Below are positions 35,581 through 47,364 of a stretch of 64,000 nucleotides of DNA, piece by piece. Under the pieces are notes generated by a model that was not told where the DNA came from, made no database searches, and saw nothing but the letters and a program-made list of their open reading frames with translations. Location: NCBI GenBank assembly GCA_026874595.1, contig CM049315.1, forward strand, positions 74,720,401 through 74,784,400, read 5' to 3'. Positions within the stretch are counted from its first letter, which is position 1, and each line of letters begins with the position of its first letter. The position numbers and the translations under genes are program-made. Source of the stretch: Sipunculus nudus. Its lineage: Eukaryota > Annelida > Sipuncula > Golfingiida > Sipunculidae.

Positions 35581-36782
35581 TCTCTGTATATATTTTCTTC
35601 AAATTATTAAATTTTATGCTATAGCAATAGCACTATTGTTGACAGTGCGAAGGAGCAAGGACTTAGTGGGGTGGGGGAAGGGGATGGTGGGAGTTACAAT
35701 ACTCTTGCATATACGTACAGAATATGAAATTTAATTAATCAGAGCTTACAGGAAAAAAAAGTTTATTCATAATTATTAAATATTTAAAACAGGCAAGAAA
35801 GCTAGAGAAACAAAGCAAATAATTTTAATTCCCATTCTTCTGAGCCAGGAAATTATGAACAATTTTTACATAAATTCCCTTTTTTATAACATCATTTTTT
35901 TCCAAGTTTGAAAATGTAACTATACATTTAGAGTATAACAAATATATGTGAATATTTCAGTTGATTCACATTTCTTAATTGCATCAACATATATATCTAA
36001 TAAATTAGGTTTATAGTACCTGTCAACATAATGGGGTGGAGGGAGGAAGGGAGGCATAGGGGTGAGCGAGAGAGAAAGAGAGAGAGAGAAAGAGAGCTAG
36101 AAAGAGAGAAAGGGAAAGAGAGAGGAGAAAGGCTCTCTGGTAATTACTGCCTGACCCAGCCTGACCCAGACACTCACAGAATCTCTGTATATATTTTCTT
36201 CAAATTATTAAATTTTATGCTATAGCAATAACACTATTGTTGACAGTGCGAAGGAGCAAGGACTTAGTGGGGTGGGGGAAGGGGATGGTGGGAGTTACAA
36301 TACCCTTGCATATACGTACAGAATATGAAATTTAATTAATCAGAGCTTACAGGAAAAAAAAGTTTATTCATAATTATTAAATATTTAAAACAGGCAAGAA
36401 AGCTAGAGAAACAAAGCAAATAATTTTAATTCCCATTCTTCTGAGCCAGGAAATTATGAACAATTTTTACATAAATTCCCTTTTTTATAACATCATTTTT
36501 TTCCAGGTTTGAAAATGTAACTATACATTTAGAGTATAACATATATATGTGAATATTTCAGTTGATTCACATTTCTTAATTGCATCAACATATATATCTA
36601 ATAAATTAGGTTTATAGTACCTGTCAACATAATGGGGTGGAGGGAGGAAGGGAGGCATAGGGGTGAGCGAGAGAGAAAGAGAGAGAGAGAAAGAGAGCTA
36701 GAAAGAGAGAAAGGGAAAGAGAGAGGAGAAAGGCTCTCTGGTAATTACTGCCTGACCCAGCCTGACCCAGACACTCACAGAA
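35581..36782 (+). repeat. 601-bp perfect-phase tandem duplication
   Basis: 35,581-36,181 and 36,182-36,782 are near identical. TCTCTGTATATATTTTCTTC starts each, and ATGGGGTGGAGGGAGGAAGG lies at 36,031 and 36,632. I find only about four substitutions, which implies a very recent duplication. Each copy carries a purine-only block (GAGCGAGAGAGAAAGAGAGA and on, ~70 nt). The two short open frames encoding Arg/Glu repeats lie in that purine tract and are not genes. Confidence 0.93.
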
Positions 36783-38330
36783 GCAGTAGGCAAGGAGTGA
36801 AGGTGTTATGTAACAGCCTGGAACACTGTTAACCAATGACTTGATGTAAACATTCAAGACATGGTGCTATAAATATGGGTCACTGGGCTCAGCTGAAGTT
36901 GGCCTTGAAGGTAAAAATCTAAAATAATAATGGAGATCAAGTCTAAGATGAAAAGGTAATATATGCCATGGCTGGTTGACATGATTGGTTTGTATTGATG
37001 AGTGAGAAATTGTTGCAAATAATATTTTGTGACCAAACCATGCATTCTCTAATGTCAAAATTGAAGCATGTGAGCAGTTTGTGAACATAAGATGTATATT
37101 ATTACCATGATCATTGGCTGGCTTTTGGATAGTTTGTTGACAGTTCAGTAGTTTACACATTTGCTCAATTGGATCTATTTTACATAATATATATTATTAA
37201 ATATATGTATTTTTATTTTATAAAATGTATACAGTTGAAATATAACTGATGTCTCCAGTCCCCAGATGCAAGAACCTGGTGGTGGTGGTTGGGGGGGGGG
37301 GGGGGGGAGGGCTGGAATGATGGGAGTTACAACATCTCTGTATTAACATAGTGTATATACATATAGGATTTCCACTTAATTCAACAATACTTACAGGATT
37401 AAATAGTCCATTCACAATTACATAATATTTAAAAAAGGACAGACAGACTGTTAGACAAACAAAGCTGATAATATATTTTAATATTTTAAAGTTTTTCATA
37501 TGCAATATTACACATCTGAATACATAAGTTGCTTTTAAATTTCAGTCTTTAATGGCTTAAATCCATACACATACAGCATATGAAAGTTATTTCAACAGTG
37601 CTTAAAGGAAAAATTTCATAATTAGTATATATATTTAATGATAATTGAGAGGTGATGGACGGACAAGAGCTGATCACTTTATGTTCCATTCTCCTGGGGC
37701 AAGAATATGTTTCAATATTAGATCTTAATTTTTTCTAATCCAATTATCTTTCAAATTGAAAAAATTGTACACATTTGCAATATTAACTAATGTCCCAGTG
37801 CACAGGTGACGGTGAGGTGCTAAGGATCAATGACAGCCGGGGGGGGGGGGGGGGGGGGGGGGGTTGGGAAGAGATGGGATTAACAACACTTTTGCATAAA
37901 CGTTCAGGGCAAACAAAGCCTGATCTCCAATTCTGCTGAGGCTCGAAAATAATGAACACATGTTTGTATTAGATCCTCATTTTTTTATTTTAAGTTTAAT
38001 TTGTATACATTTCCAATATAACATATATTTCTGAATATAAACGTTGATTCATAATTCTAAATTGCATCATCATAAATCTCAATCTTGTCATGTAACACCA
38101 CATCATGCATACAAATGTATATTTATATATTCATGGGGGGGGGGGGGGGAGGGGGTGTGATATGAGAACAATTGTACACCTGTCACAGCAGGGGATCTCC
38201 CCCAGTGACTGAAACAAATCAGGAACCCTGGCATAGCTGACTTCCAGTGACCTGGAGTGGCCTACCTGCATCTGGAACAAAGCAAGTGACTACAATAGAC
38301 CCTCAAGATAAAATTCAATAACTATCCTAA
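36783..38330. repeat. Degenerate repeat block with long G runs
   Basis: Diverged copies of the block ..TTTGTACACATTTGCAATAT..CCAG(T/A)(G/C)CACAGG..G(n)..GATGGGAGTTACAACA(C/T)CTCT occur here. G runs: G17 at 37,291-37,307, G25 at 37,839-37,863, G15 at 38,135-38,149. There is no coding sequence. Confidence 0.65.
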
Positions 38331-38389
38331 TTTTCAACCTTTTAGTTTCAAATTTCATATTTTAACACATTAAATACTTATGTTTACAT

Positions 38390-39720
38390 TCTGAGAAAAT
38401 TAAATCAACAGTACTCACAGGGAAAAAATGTGCCATGGTCAAAGTTGGGTAAAATTTCAGGTACTGATTTTATGTTTATGCTAATAAATTATAAAATTTA
38501 CAAAATACAGATCTAATTTTGGGTATACAACTAAATCTTAATTAAACAAAGTTATATACTTAAAAAAAATTCTCTAGCTTCAATAATTTTCATGAAACCT
38601 AAGTAAATATTTTTCCTGATTTTTTACAAAGTCAATTTTGTTTGGGCACATAACTTAAAACAATTACGCAATACTGACATCATTTCTGGCATGTGCATAG
38701 CGAATGTATAGAAAAATATGTATATTATATATGATCAAAGTCAGATCAGTGGTTTTGATACTAGGCAGTCCTGAAGTGTAACAAAGGGTTTTTAATGAAA
38801 AAATGAAGTTTTTCATTAATATCTCGAAGGAATTAAGTTCTGGTGACCAAATTCTTGGCATGGTAGGGGATTTTGGAGACATCTTACTGTATGCCTAATT
38901 TAAGGAACTTAGAGCTGGTGCTGGGGAGCTGAGCTCTAGCAAACTGCATAACACTAGGTTGATGTAAACAATATGTGACATGGTGCTTGAAAACTTGAAT
39001 AAAATCTACAGTTTTTGATCAACTGGTTTCAAATTTTAAATGTTAACAGTTGAAATGCTAACAAAAACATGCTTTGAAAATTAAATCCACAGCAGTTACA
39101 GGAAAAAAACGTGCCATGGTCAAAGTTGGGCAAAGTTTAAGGTACCAATTTTTTATTTTTGCTAATATTTAAAAAAATTTAAAAGATTTTGATCAAATTT
39201 TGGGTATGCAATTTAATTTTGATTAATAAAAGTTATATTACTGGAAAAAAAGTGCTTAGCTTTAACAAGTTTTGTGTTAAGTGATCAAATTTTTTTCCTG
39301 ATTATTTACAAAATGCATTATGTTTGGGCCCATAACTTTTTTTAATTATATAATACAGACCCAATTTCTGGCATGTACATAGGAACCATATAGAGGATTA
39401 TTTATGGTAAATATGAGGAAAAACAGATGAGTGGTTTTGATATTAGGCAGTCCTGAAGTGTGAAAATAGGATTTTAATAAAAAATTGAGGTTTTTCCTTA
39501 ATTTCTCAAAGGAACGAAGTCGCAAAGACCCAGTTTTCGGCTTGGTAGGAGATCTTGGGGACATCTAACATTATGCTGAATTTTGGATTCCTAGGTCTTA
39601 CGGTTTCAAAACGTGCCACATCTACGGACGGACGGACGGACGGACGGACGGACAGACGGACGGACGACGGACAATGGACCACGACTATAGCTCAGATGAC
39701 TTATAGTCAGCTGAGCTAAA
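38390..39720 (-). mobile_element. ~850-bp hairpin-ended repeat, copy 2 (internally duplicated)
   Basis: Two body copies lie head to tail. ATTAAATC.ACAG..TTACAGG..AAA..GTGCCATGGTCAAAGTTGGG occurs at 38,400-38,450 and 39,080-39,130, and TGGTTTTGATA(C/T)TAGGCAGTCC at 38,749 and 39,432. Only the second reaches the hairpin end at 39,687-39,716 (AGCTCAGATGACTTATAGTC then AGCTGAGCTAAAA). A (GGAC)n tract sits at 39,628-39,668 where copy 1 has degenerate (CCGT)n. Confidence 0.75.
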
Positions 39721-40015
39721 AACTACAAAAAGCCTAGGAAACTTACATTCATCAAACAAACCCTCTTTTAAGTGAATTCAGCCTACTGGCATAAAATCTA
39801 TATAAGACATAGTTTCAAAGGAGAAATTTCCAACTTCATCTTGCCTATTTATGCTTTACTGTTGATAATATTGATTTTGGAAATCACATTTGTGATATTT
39901 CTTCATTAAAAGCTGTATAAGATAAGTACGGTGTAATGTAGGTCCTTTCATTCAAGGCCAATCTTTAGATGTCTTGTAGACAAAGAGTCTGGAATTTTTT
40001 TTCTTTCAATCAAGG
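39721..40015. other. Non-coding, nothing recognised
   Basis: AT-rich spacer. Confidence 0.4.
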
Positions 40016-40019
40016 CCAA

Positions 40020-40150
40020 CCTTTGTTGCAGAATCCACAACTGTGACAAGATCACAGTTGCGGCCTGATCTGTACACTGTGGCCCTGTAATGGTGAAATT
40101 GTAAAAGGCACCAAAAAACTTTTAAAAGTGCTAAATAAACACATCAAAAC
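40020..40150 (+). repeat. Dispersed repeat with GGCACCAAAAAACT, copy 1
   Basis: CCACAACTGTGA.AAGATCACAGTTG (an inverted repeat of ACTGTGA) followed by TGTAATGGTGAAATTGTAAA, AGGCACCAAAAAACT and AGTGCTAAATA. The same order is found in reverse at 62.93-63.08 kb. Confidence 0.75.
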
Positions 40151-40585
40151 TGGTCCCCTTCACAGTCCCCTAGTAGCACCCACTTTTTCCAGTTCCAACC
40201 GCTATAATATCAGAATGGGGTCCCAGTCTAAATCCTGTTGCAAGGACTGCAGGACACTCCATGCAATCACTGTGACTTCTTCTCTACATAAACATAAGGT
40301 CCCTTGGTAAAATTATGGATGTGTAGGATAATTAAGCATTACATTGGTGCTACAACCTTTCAGAAGTTTTATAAAATATCCAAAGGAAAGGAATAATACA
40401 AAATAATTATCTTATATTGAAATTGCCCAATCAGTCCCCCTATTTTGAATCATACACAGTTTTAAAAGTAGGGCTGAACTCAAGACATTGATAGATCAGA
40501 ATAAAGCGTCTTGCAACAAGACCTTGGCTTTTTCACAGTCTGAAGGAACCAGATGAAAGTTCTGCCATTTCTGCAAATACTTGTG
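40151..40585. other. Non-coding, nothing recognised
   Basis: The block GAATGGGGTCCC near 40,213 also has a counterpart (GGAATGGGGTCC) at 63.08 kb, so the dispersed repeat may extend further than annotated. Confidence 0.35.
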
Positions 40586-40587
40586 GT

Positions 40588-40985
40588 GCACCAGTTAATT
40601 GATTATATCCATGATTGGTTGTTTTGCAGCAAAATCTATTAAATCAATCACAAATATTATGTATGCACAATCAAAGATGTCATATTATCCAGATAAAATA
40701 TTCTCCTTCTGTCAGAGGTATAAGAAAGACAGGGCACAAAACAGCTAACAGCATTAAAACTTAACCTTGTGCCACAAAAAAACAACAACCCAAGCCATAA
40801 TCTTGAGCTATCAGTGTGATGTATAAGTTTGACTAATTTACTTGGTCAATATATTAGGTATAATTCTATACAGCACATTTCATGGTTAAACAGAAGGTAC
40901 ATCAAATGAATTTAGAACCAATCATCAGTCTTTTTTTTATCTTTCAAACATCGAATATGTTTTTGCAACTTATTCCAACCACCTG
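40588..40985 (+). mobile_element. hAT-like ~420-bp non-autonomous repeat, copy 4
   Basis: GTGGTGCACCAGTTAATTGA start, CTGTCAGAGGTATAAGAAAG, CAGGGCACAAAACAGCTAAC, TTGGTCAATATATTAGGTAT, end CATCGAATATGTTTTTGCAA. It is most similar to copy 3 at 16.0 kb. Confidence 0.65.
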
Positions 40986-41235
40986 CCTATACCACAAACT
41001 TTTTTTTAATTGCAAACTGTACATTCACTCCATGTTAAAACACTAATTGGTTATGTTGATTATTATGTTTATAAAAAAATATTACAAAGTATAAATGTCT
41101 AAATGCAAAACTTTCATCAAATGTTACTGTAATGACAAGGAGGTTTTTAAGGTCTTACTACTGTCTGAAGATAATATGATGTTGATTTTTTTGTCTTTTG
41201 TTTGTTATTTCATCAATAAGAAAAAGATTTCATTT

Positions 41236-41737
41236 TAAAGGGGCCCAATCACCAATACAGCATGTTGAATTAACACGAAAATTGGCTTCTTCCCTTTAAA
41301 ATAAATTTGTACCTGCAAAAATATTGCCCTGAAACCGTTTGCTTACTCCTGTAAACGAGTGTTAAAAACACCTGTCAACATAAAGACAGCAGGTGTATTG
41401 CTGACCACAACACATGTCAATCAGGAGATGCCCTGACTGACTTGGTCCAAAATATGTTATACATGTTCCCACTGGCTGAAACATTGAGTGTTGCGGCTCA
41501 CAATTGGACCTTCGGTAACACGGCCCTGTTATGGTAAACAGACTGTAGACTATGTAGACTGTGTTTACCAACACGCAGAGCCATGACAAGGTCTTAAACA
41601 GCTGTATGCTAGGTAATGAGACTGTGTGCTGGGGTGGTTTTGCTGGAAAACTTTTGTATAAAGCAAAAATGAACTGATAGTGCGAAAGAACATACATGAT
41701 ATTGCTCCTGATTATGTCCCTTTTAACTGCCTTGTCT
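41236..41737 (+). mobile_element. TTAA-flanked MITE-like repeat, copy 2
   Basis: TTTTAAAGGGGCCCAATCACC at the left and GATTATGTCCCTTTTAAC at the right. The interior is collinear with the copy at 16.59 kb. A minus-strand open frame of 167 codons (41,362-41,865) crosses the right end into unique sequence and matches, in part, the frame in copy 1. It is repeat-derived and has no transposase motif. Confidence 0.65.
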
Positions 41738-42153
41738 ACCCCATGTGGCGTGCATTCATAATCACATGCGAGTCCTGAGCTCAAATGCTCATTGGCCAGC
41801 AGCAGCTGGTAACACTGTTGATTGACATTTGGGACTGTGACCCATGCTGGTTTCAGCTGGGGCACTGCTTATCTTTATTGAGGTTAACTCTCTTTATTGG
41901 TACTAATTAATGCAGGTGACTGATGATACAAAAATCATACAAAGACCTTGTAAAACAAGTAATGGGAATGATTTGTGCACTTATGTACCAGCTATTGCTC
42001 ATGCATCTTCAGTATTGCATATTTCTCTCATTTTTTTTAACTGATGAAATCATGGCCAAAGAAAAGTTGGATAACTTTTGGGAAAAACCACTAGAGCATA
42101 ATATCTGACTTACCAAGATCCCAATTACAACTGAAAGGTCTAAAATCACATTA

Positions 42154-42329
42154 CAGTAAAACCTAAAAATTACCACCATCAATAGACCTCAATAAATTGG
42201 ATACATATTTCGAAGTGGTCATCTAAATGAGGTATTATATAAGACAAAAATAGAATCAGGACCATGAGCAAGTGGTCACTTTTTGAGGTGGTCACTAAAC
42301 ACAGGTGGTCATTATGAGAGGTTTTACTG
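42154..42329 (+). mobile_element. 176-bp pogo-like MITE (CAGTAAAACCT ends)
   Basis: Perfect 11-bp inverted ends, CAGTAAAACCT at 42,154-42,164 and AGGTTTTACTG at 42,319-42,329. TA flanks the left end and TT the right (one substitution from a TA duplication). The interior TGGTCACT..GGTGGTCA repeats are typical of such short elements. CAGT..ACTG ends with TA duplication characterise pogo/Tigger relatives, and no transposase is present. Confidence 0.7.
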
Positions 42330-42504
42330 TTTTGATGATGCTGACAGAAGTACAGTATTACAGAGTATTTCATATGAATATGGTTTAAAATAGTCTTCAA
42401 GAGTAGTCTTCACTGATAAAAAACAAGGGACCATGGGTCACGGCGTTCAGCTGAAGTTTGAAATTTTTGCAAATGCAAAATATGCAAAATATTCTATTGT
42501 AAGC

Positions 42505-42660
42505 TTTATTCAGGCCATCCTTAAAAATTTTTGTGTTGGGGCTAACATTGGTCCCCAAAAAATCATCAGGTAGGGAGGAAAAAAATATTTTTTTAAAGGA
42601 GGATCCGGAGTTTACTACACCTTTTTTTACCGGTTTTTGCATATGTGAGGTGTATGTCAC
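42505..42660 (+). repeat. AGGCCATCCTTAAAAA dispersed repeat, copy 1
   Basis: AGGCCATCCTTAAAAATTTT, TGTGTTGGGGCTAAC, then AAAAAATATTTTTTTAAAG. The copy at 44.80-44.97 kb is its inverted partner. Confidence 0.65.
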
Positions 42661-44235
42661 ATTACAAACCCGTATTCCATTCAACATGTACAACAAGGTA
42701 TCTCTGAATAGATTTTGTGTTTCATTACAGGCTTAAAATCTTGTACTCGGGTACAAAATGTTTTAGAATATGCTTTGTACATGTACATGTCAAATATTCA
42801 CGTATGTGAAAAGTGATCAAGTACTTTTCCAATAATGGTCAAGCATGTTATCATGAAAGCATTATAACTGATGTATATCTCATTGCACAGATTCGAATTA
42901 GGATTGTAAGCCTTTTCTGGATCTCACATAAATTTGCAGACAGTTATTTTGTGTTGTATGCGAGTGCCAGAATTTTATGAATGAGTGCAATTTGAGATTT
43001 CCTTTGCAAATGAAGAGGTATAATTAAGAAGGATGGTAATAAATTAACTCTTTATTAATTAAAGTCAATGCCTTATAAGGTAGTAGAATATATAAAATGT
43101 TTATACAAATACATGAAAAACTGTACTTATTTGAAAGATAAACCCATATATTGGACGTACCCTGATTATGCCACTCACCTTCTGCAGATGCCTTTGACAG
43201 CCAGCATGTGATTTGGAATGGCATTGCCAATATACAGTCCTTATTTGTGCATGATATTTCATGCAAAAGTTTAAAAACAAAAAAAAAACAGTTGAAATAT
43301 AGGCCCTGAGACTCCAGTGTATTATTTAAACTTCACCACCAGCATGGACTCTCATTTAATAACAATTAGCACTACTGCTGGCATGCATACAGGTTTCACA
43401 GGCCCACAAGAAAAATTACAGGCCCTTATATTTTTTGGTAAAAATGAAAACAAAAGTAATTGAAAGCTAAAAATATAATTAACCATTCATGATCTATTTG
43501 TATTATATAACATTAACTGCCCAAAGGCTTAGGAGTATTCATTTCTATTTGTTTTTGGTTTAAAAAACTAGGTCACATTTGTTTGCTTTTCATTGCTAGT
43601 TATCAGATGCCCCGCTTGATTATAATAAAACAAAATTTCATTGGCATTGACTTTTTGCATCTGACAGGTCATACTCTGATATACCAGCATGCAGTTGTGT
43701 CCATACTATAATATTTGAAAGATTACTCATGGACATTAAGTCTTATTTCTCAATATATTTTTGCCAATCTATTGTTACTTTCTTGACTTTTTAAACCCTC
43801 TTGTAAATAAGGTACCAGCAAAAAGAAGCAGAAACAAACAAACAAACAAACAAAAATTCAATGAGAGACACAGTGCCTAATGGAAGTAATGCTGGACATT
43901 TTTTATTTTTCTGTAATTAATGACTGAGCGAGCAATGTTGATCTCTATCTCGTCTACGTCTAAACAAGTAATGCCGTACAGTCAGAAAATATCTGTTTGT
44001 TTTAAAGGCAATTAATAAAATGAAATAATTTAACAAAGGCAGTTGAAAAGAAACACAACAAAAAAGACGGTCGCTAAAATTTTATGCATGTTCTGATAGC
44101 TGTGGTCGCAAAACCCTGTCATGACCGCCACAGAACTATTAAAATGACGCAGTACTTGTAATACCAAACATCTGATTTGTGGAGATTGTGCGTTACACAT
44201 CGTCAGTTGCAGGTTCCATTTAATAGGCCCGCATC
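42661..44235. other. Non-coding; (CAAA)n microsatellite
   Basis: No gene recognised. ACAAACAAACAAACAAAC lies at about 43,833-43,853. Confidence 0.4.
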
Positions 44236-44268
44236 ATTTGCTTTATATAGGCTACTCACGGTGCGACC

Positions 44269-44297
44269 ATGACTGTAGCTGAAAAATTAAAACCAAC
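44269..44297 (+). CDS. Candidate first coding exon (nine codons), unidentified gene
   Basis: Seen: a start codon in context CGACCATGA, nine open codons (reads MTVAEKLKP) and then AC before a strong donor, GTAAGT, at 44,298. The exon would end in phase 2. Upstream is TTATATAG at 44,243-44,250, but this lies only ~20 bp before the ATG and so cannot be the TATA box for a transcript containing it. Alternatively the ATG and donor are coincidental. I could not find the next exon in frame, and such short exons arise by chance, so this is a flag and not a call of a known gene. Confidence 0.2.
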
Positions 44298-44380
44298 GTA
44301 AGTGACCTGATGGCAGTGAACATTTTCCCGCCAAAATAGTCCTGAATGAAGTCACATGGGGTGAACTTTTACTACGAACC

Positions 44381-44500
44381 TCTTATTGGCTCTCTGGCTG
44401 TGACACATGATTGCTCCGCCAATCACGAGAACGTCTGCATGTTCCAGGCACGTGTTTATGCAAATCGACGTGTCACATGGTTTAAATGCCAACATTGGTC
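44381..44500. promoter_or_regulatory. CCAAT / E-box / octamer cluster, promoter-like
   Basis: Within 120 bp: inverted CCAAT (ATTGG, 44,385-44,389), CCAAT (44,419-44,423), CACGTG E-box (44,449-44,454), ATGCAAAT octamer (44,458-44,465), a TTTAAA box (44,480-44,486) and ATTGG (44,494-44,498). The surrounding 500 bp is richer in G+C and in CpG than its neighbourhood. The direction of transcription cannot be fixed. It could serve a gene starting outside the repeats on either side. Confidence 0.4.
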
Positions 44501-44799
44501 GGTTGACAGTATGAATGTCGAGAGATCTTTCATTTAATGCGACAGCGCTAAGCGTCAGCTTTATTTGTAATCAAATAAGAACCATTTCTAATTGCTCAAT
44601 ATTTTTATCGGCCTGTTTCGCCAGAATAACAAAATTTGATGGCGGTTTCCCGGCGGTTTTTCTTCTCTCGCTCACGAGTATAACGATCGTTCCACGTATA
44701 TATAGGCACAACCTGACTAATTTTTAAGGCTCAAATTAAACGACTGGCAACGTCGGGTAATACTTTTCATTATGGAAATTAAGGGCATCTAAGAATGTA

Positions 44800-44975
44800 A
44801 TAGAAGGGCTATTTTTCTACTACTTGAAGGCAGATTTTTACGGGCCCAGGCGCGCTTGCAGGAGTTCATACCAAAAAATATTAATTTGCAGATATGTCAA
44901 AAAAAAAAATTTCAGCCGCAGCCAAAAAACTCGACCGGCTGGGTTAGCCACAACAGGGAATTTTTTAAGGATGGC
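44800..44975 (-). repeat. AGGCCATCCTTAAAAA dispersed repeat, copy 2
   Basis: The minus strand reads AGGCCATCCTTAAAAAATTC, TGTTGTGGCTAACCC, then AAATTTTTTTTTTT. The order is collinear with the + strand copy at 42.5 kb. It includes CAGCCGGTCGAGTTTTTTGG, which is lost in copy 1. Confidence 0.65.
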
Positions 44976-45500
44976 CTCATAAAAACAAGCATATGAGAAG
45001 CTAAGAGGAAAGCGGCCCTCCTGCTTGGTTAAAGTTCTAATTATATAATTGCAAAACTAATACTCTGACAAGACTGTCATGAAGAAAATAATAAAAGTTT
45101 TGAGATACTGTGATGCATATGAAAAATTTACAGATGGACAGGTAAATGGACAGAATAGACTAATACCTTTATTTCAATTTCAAGGGTACAATGCATTTAA
45201 GTTTATATTTAAGCCTATATTTTTTAGCATATCCACTTTTTCCATTAACAGTTTTTATCAGATTCATTTTTTTTTTATTTACAAGTTTTATAAATTTGTA
45301 ATAAAAAAATCTGAAAATATAAGTTAAAATATCAGAATTCTAAGTTGCAATCATTATTTATCCTTATTTATCTCAGCTATAATTTTAAACTGGAATTAAT
45401 AGTCAATTTAACACCTGGTGAAGTTTTTACTCTTCTTAAATAAAGAATAAATTTTGTCATTGTAACTCTGGCTAGTACAATACAAAATCCAAAATGCAGG
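44976..45500. other. Non-coding, nothing recognised
   Basis: AT-rich. The 82-codon open frame at 45,079-45,327 becomes Phe/Ile/Lys-rich low-complexity sequence as expected from AT-rich DNA. Confidence 0.4.
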
Positions 45501-45504
45501 TTAG

Positions 45505-46421
45505 CCTAGAATAAGAATGAATCAAATAAAGAAAATTTTAACATTCATCTAGTTTATGCACCAGCTGGGGGGGGGGTGCAGGGCAGAGAGGAAGCCTGCT
45601 AGTTGTGGCCAAGCTGAGCCAAGGCAAGCTGCCTGGAGAGGGTTACATAATACAAGTGAAGGCTGTACTACTAGGTGGGCCTGATGTAAACAACACTTGA
45701 CACGGTGAATGAAAACTTGAATAAAAGCTACTCTTTTCAATCAATTCCTTTGAAATTTCAGATTTTAAAAGATTAAATCCTTCCTTATGTATATAAGCTG
45801 TGAAAATTAAATCAACAGTGCTTACAGGGGTAAAACGTGCCGTAGCCAAAGTTGGACAAAATTTAAGGTATTAATTTTTTATTTATGCCAATAACTTAAA
45901 AAATTTGCAAAATTCAGATCTAATTTTGGGTTAACAATTGAATCTTGAATTAATAAAGTTATATCCCTGAAAAAAAGTCTCCAGCTTCAGCAATTCTCAT
46001 GTTAAGTGAGTAAATATATTTCCTGATTTTTTAAAAAATTGCATTATATTTGGACCCATAACTTCAAAACAATACTCAATACTTACCTAATTTTTGGTAT
46101 GTTAATAGAAATGTATGGAAGAATATGAATACTAAATATGATCAAAAACAGACCAGTGGTTTTGATATTAGGCAGCCCTGAACTGTAACAATGGCTTTTT
46201 TATGGAAAACGGAGGTTTTTCCTAAATATTTCGAAGGAACGAAGTCGCAGTGACCAAATTTTTGGTATGGTAGGAGATTTTTGGGGACATCTAACTGTAT
46301 GCAAAATTTTGGATTCATAGGTCCAAAGGTTTCAAAACGTTCCCTGTTAACGGCCTGATGGCCAGACGACGGACAAAGGACCACGACTATAGCTTAGATG
46401 ACTTAAAGTCAGCTGAGCTAA
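45505..46421 (-). mobile_element. ~850-bp hairpin-ended repeat, copy 3
   Basis: Full-length inverse of copy 1: AACATTCATCTAGTTTATGC and a G10 run at the left, CCAAGGCAAGCTGCCTGG (an internal palindrome-like block), then the body and the hairpin end AGCTTAGATGACTTAAAGTC AGCTGAGCTAAAA at 46,388-46,420. One arm of the hairpin has two substitutions. Confidence 0.75.
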
Positions 46422-47360
46422 AAATAGAATACTTCTTTTAAATAGAAAGACACAGCACTATTGTTTAATTTATAGCCAGCTTAGCTATCAATCTGATTTG
46501 GATGTTAATGTTTTGACTGACTGGTCTTACTAATAGGGTTAAGACGATGTTTTGATACCAGTAATAATGCACCCTCCCCTTCAAGTATTTTGTGCTCAAT
46601 ACTGCAATAACACAGTTATGGTATAAAATTATACCAGCTATCCTAATAAAAAGGTTTCTGTGATAGTGTCAGTGGTTTTTACTCAAAGTCAACTTAAAAG
46701 CACAAAAGTACATTGATGTGATATTCATGAAAATTACTTTTTCCATTTCAGGAAGAAATATAAAATAATATATATATATATATATATATAGATTGCATGG
46801 TAGTTGTATCAAGTATAAATAGAAAACAAGTAAATGCCACATCAGTGCCTCCAGCTACATTCTTAATCACAAAATCTAGAATATTACAATGATCAAGATC
46901 AGACTTACACTACACAAGTGCAGGTCGCAATGAATCTTAGCCAAAAGAATATTGCGTCAGGGTTCATTAGCTATATGGCTGCACAACAGGTCAGCTCTGA
47001 CAACCAGAACAAAGGCGTTTCAGTAAGGTGAAAGGTACCTGTGCACATCCAACCCATGCCGAAACTAACATAGTTATATTCCTAAACACTCCTGAATGGA
47101 AATGGTTTTAATTACTGATTTTGTAAGGGTAACAAATCCTTTAAATAGAAACATATTGGATCTAGGCTAACTCCAAAATTTTATGAATTTTTCCTCAAGT
47201 ATTACCTTAACTCTAAACAAAATTTCATTATAATAATCTGTAAAAAGCTTTTTGGTTATTTAAAGCTGCCAACAGACAAACCAACCAAAATACTAACAAT
47301 CATACAAAGATTATACCTGTCTGTGGAGGTAAAATAATCCCAAACTCTTAAATCTCAAAT
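46422..47360. other. Non-coding; (TA)n tract
   Basis: (TA)11-like tract at about 46,768-46,791. No gene recognised. Confidence 0.4.
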
Positions 47361-47364
47361 ATTT

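Noticed and set aside
41362-41865. A 167-codon minus-strand ORF as a host gene
   Set aside because: Much of it lies in the TTAA-bordered repeat and corresponds to a frame in the other copy at 16.6-17.1 kb.
45079-45327. 82-codon plus-strand ORF
   Set aside because: Phe/Ile/Lys-rich low-complexity composition as expected from AT-rich DNA.
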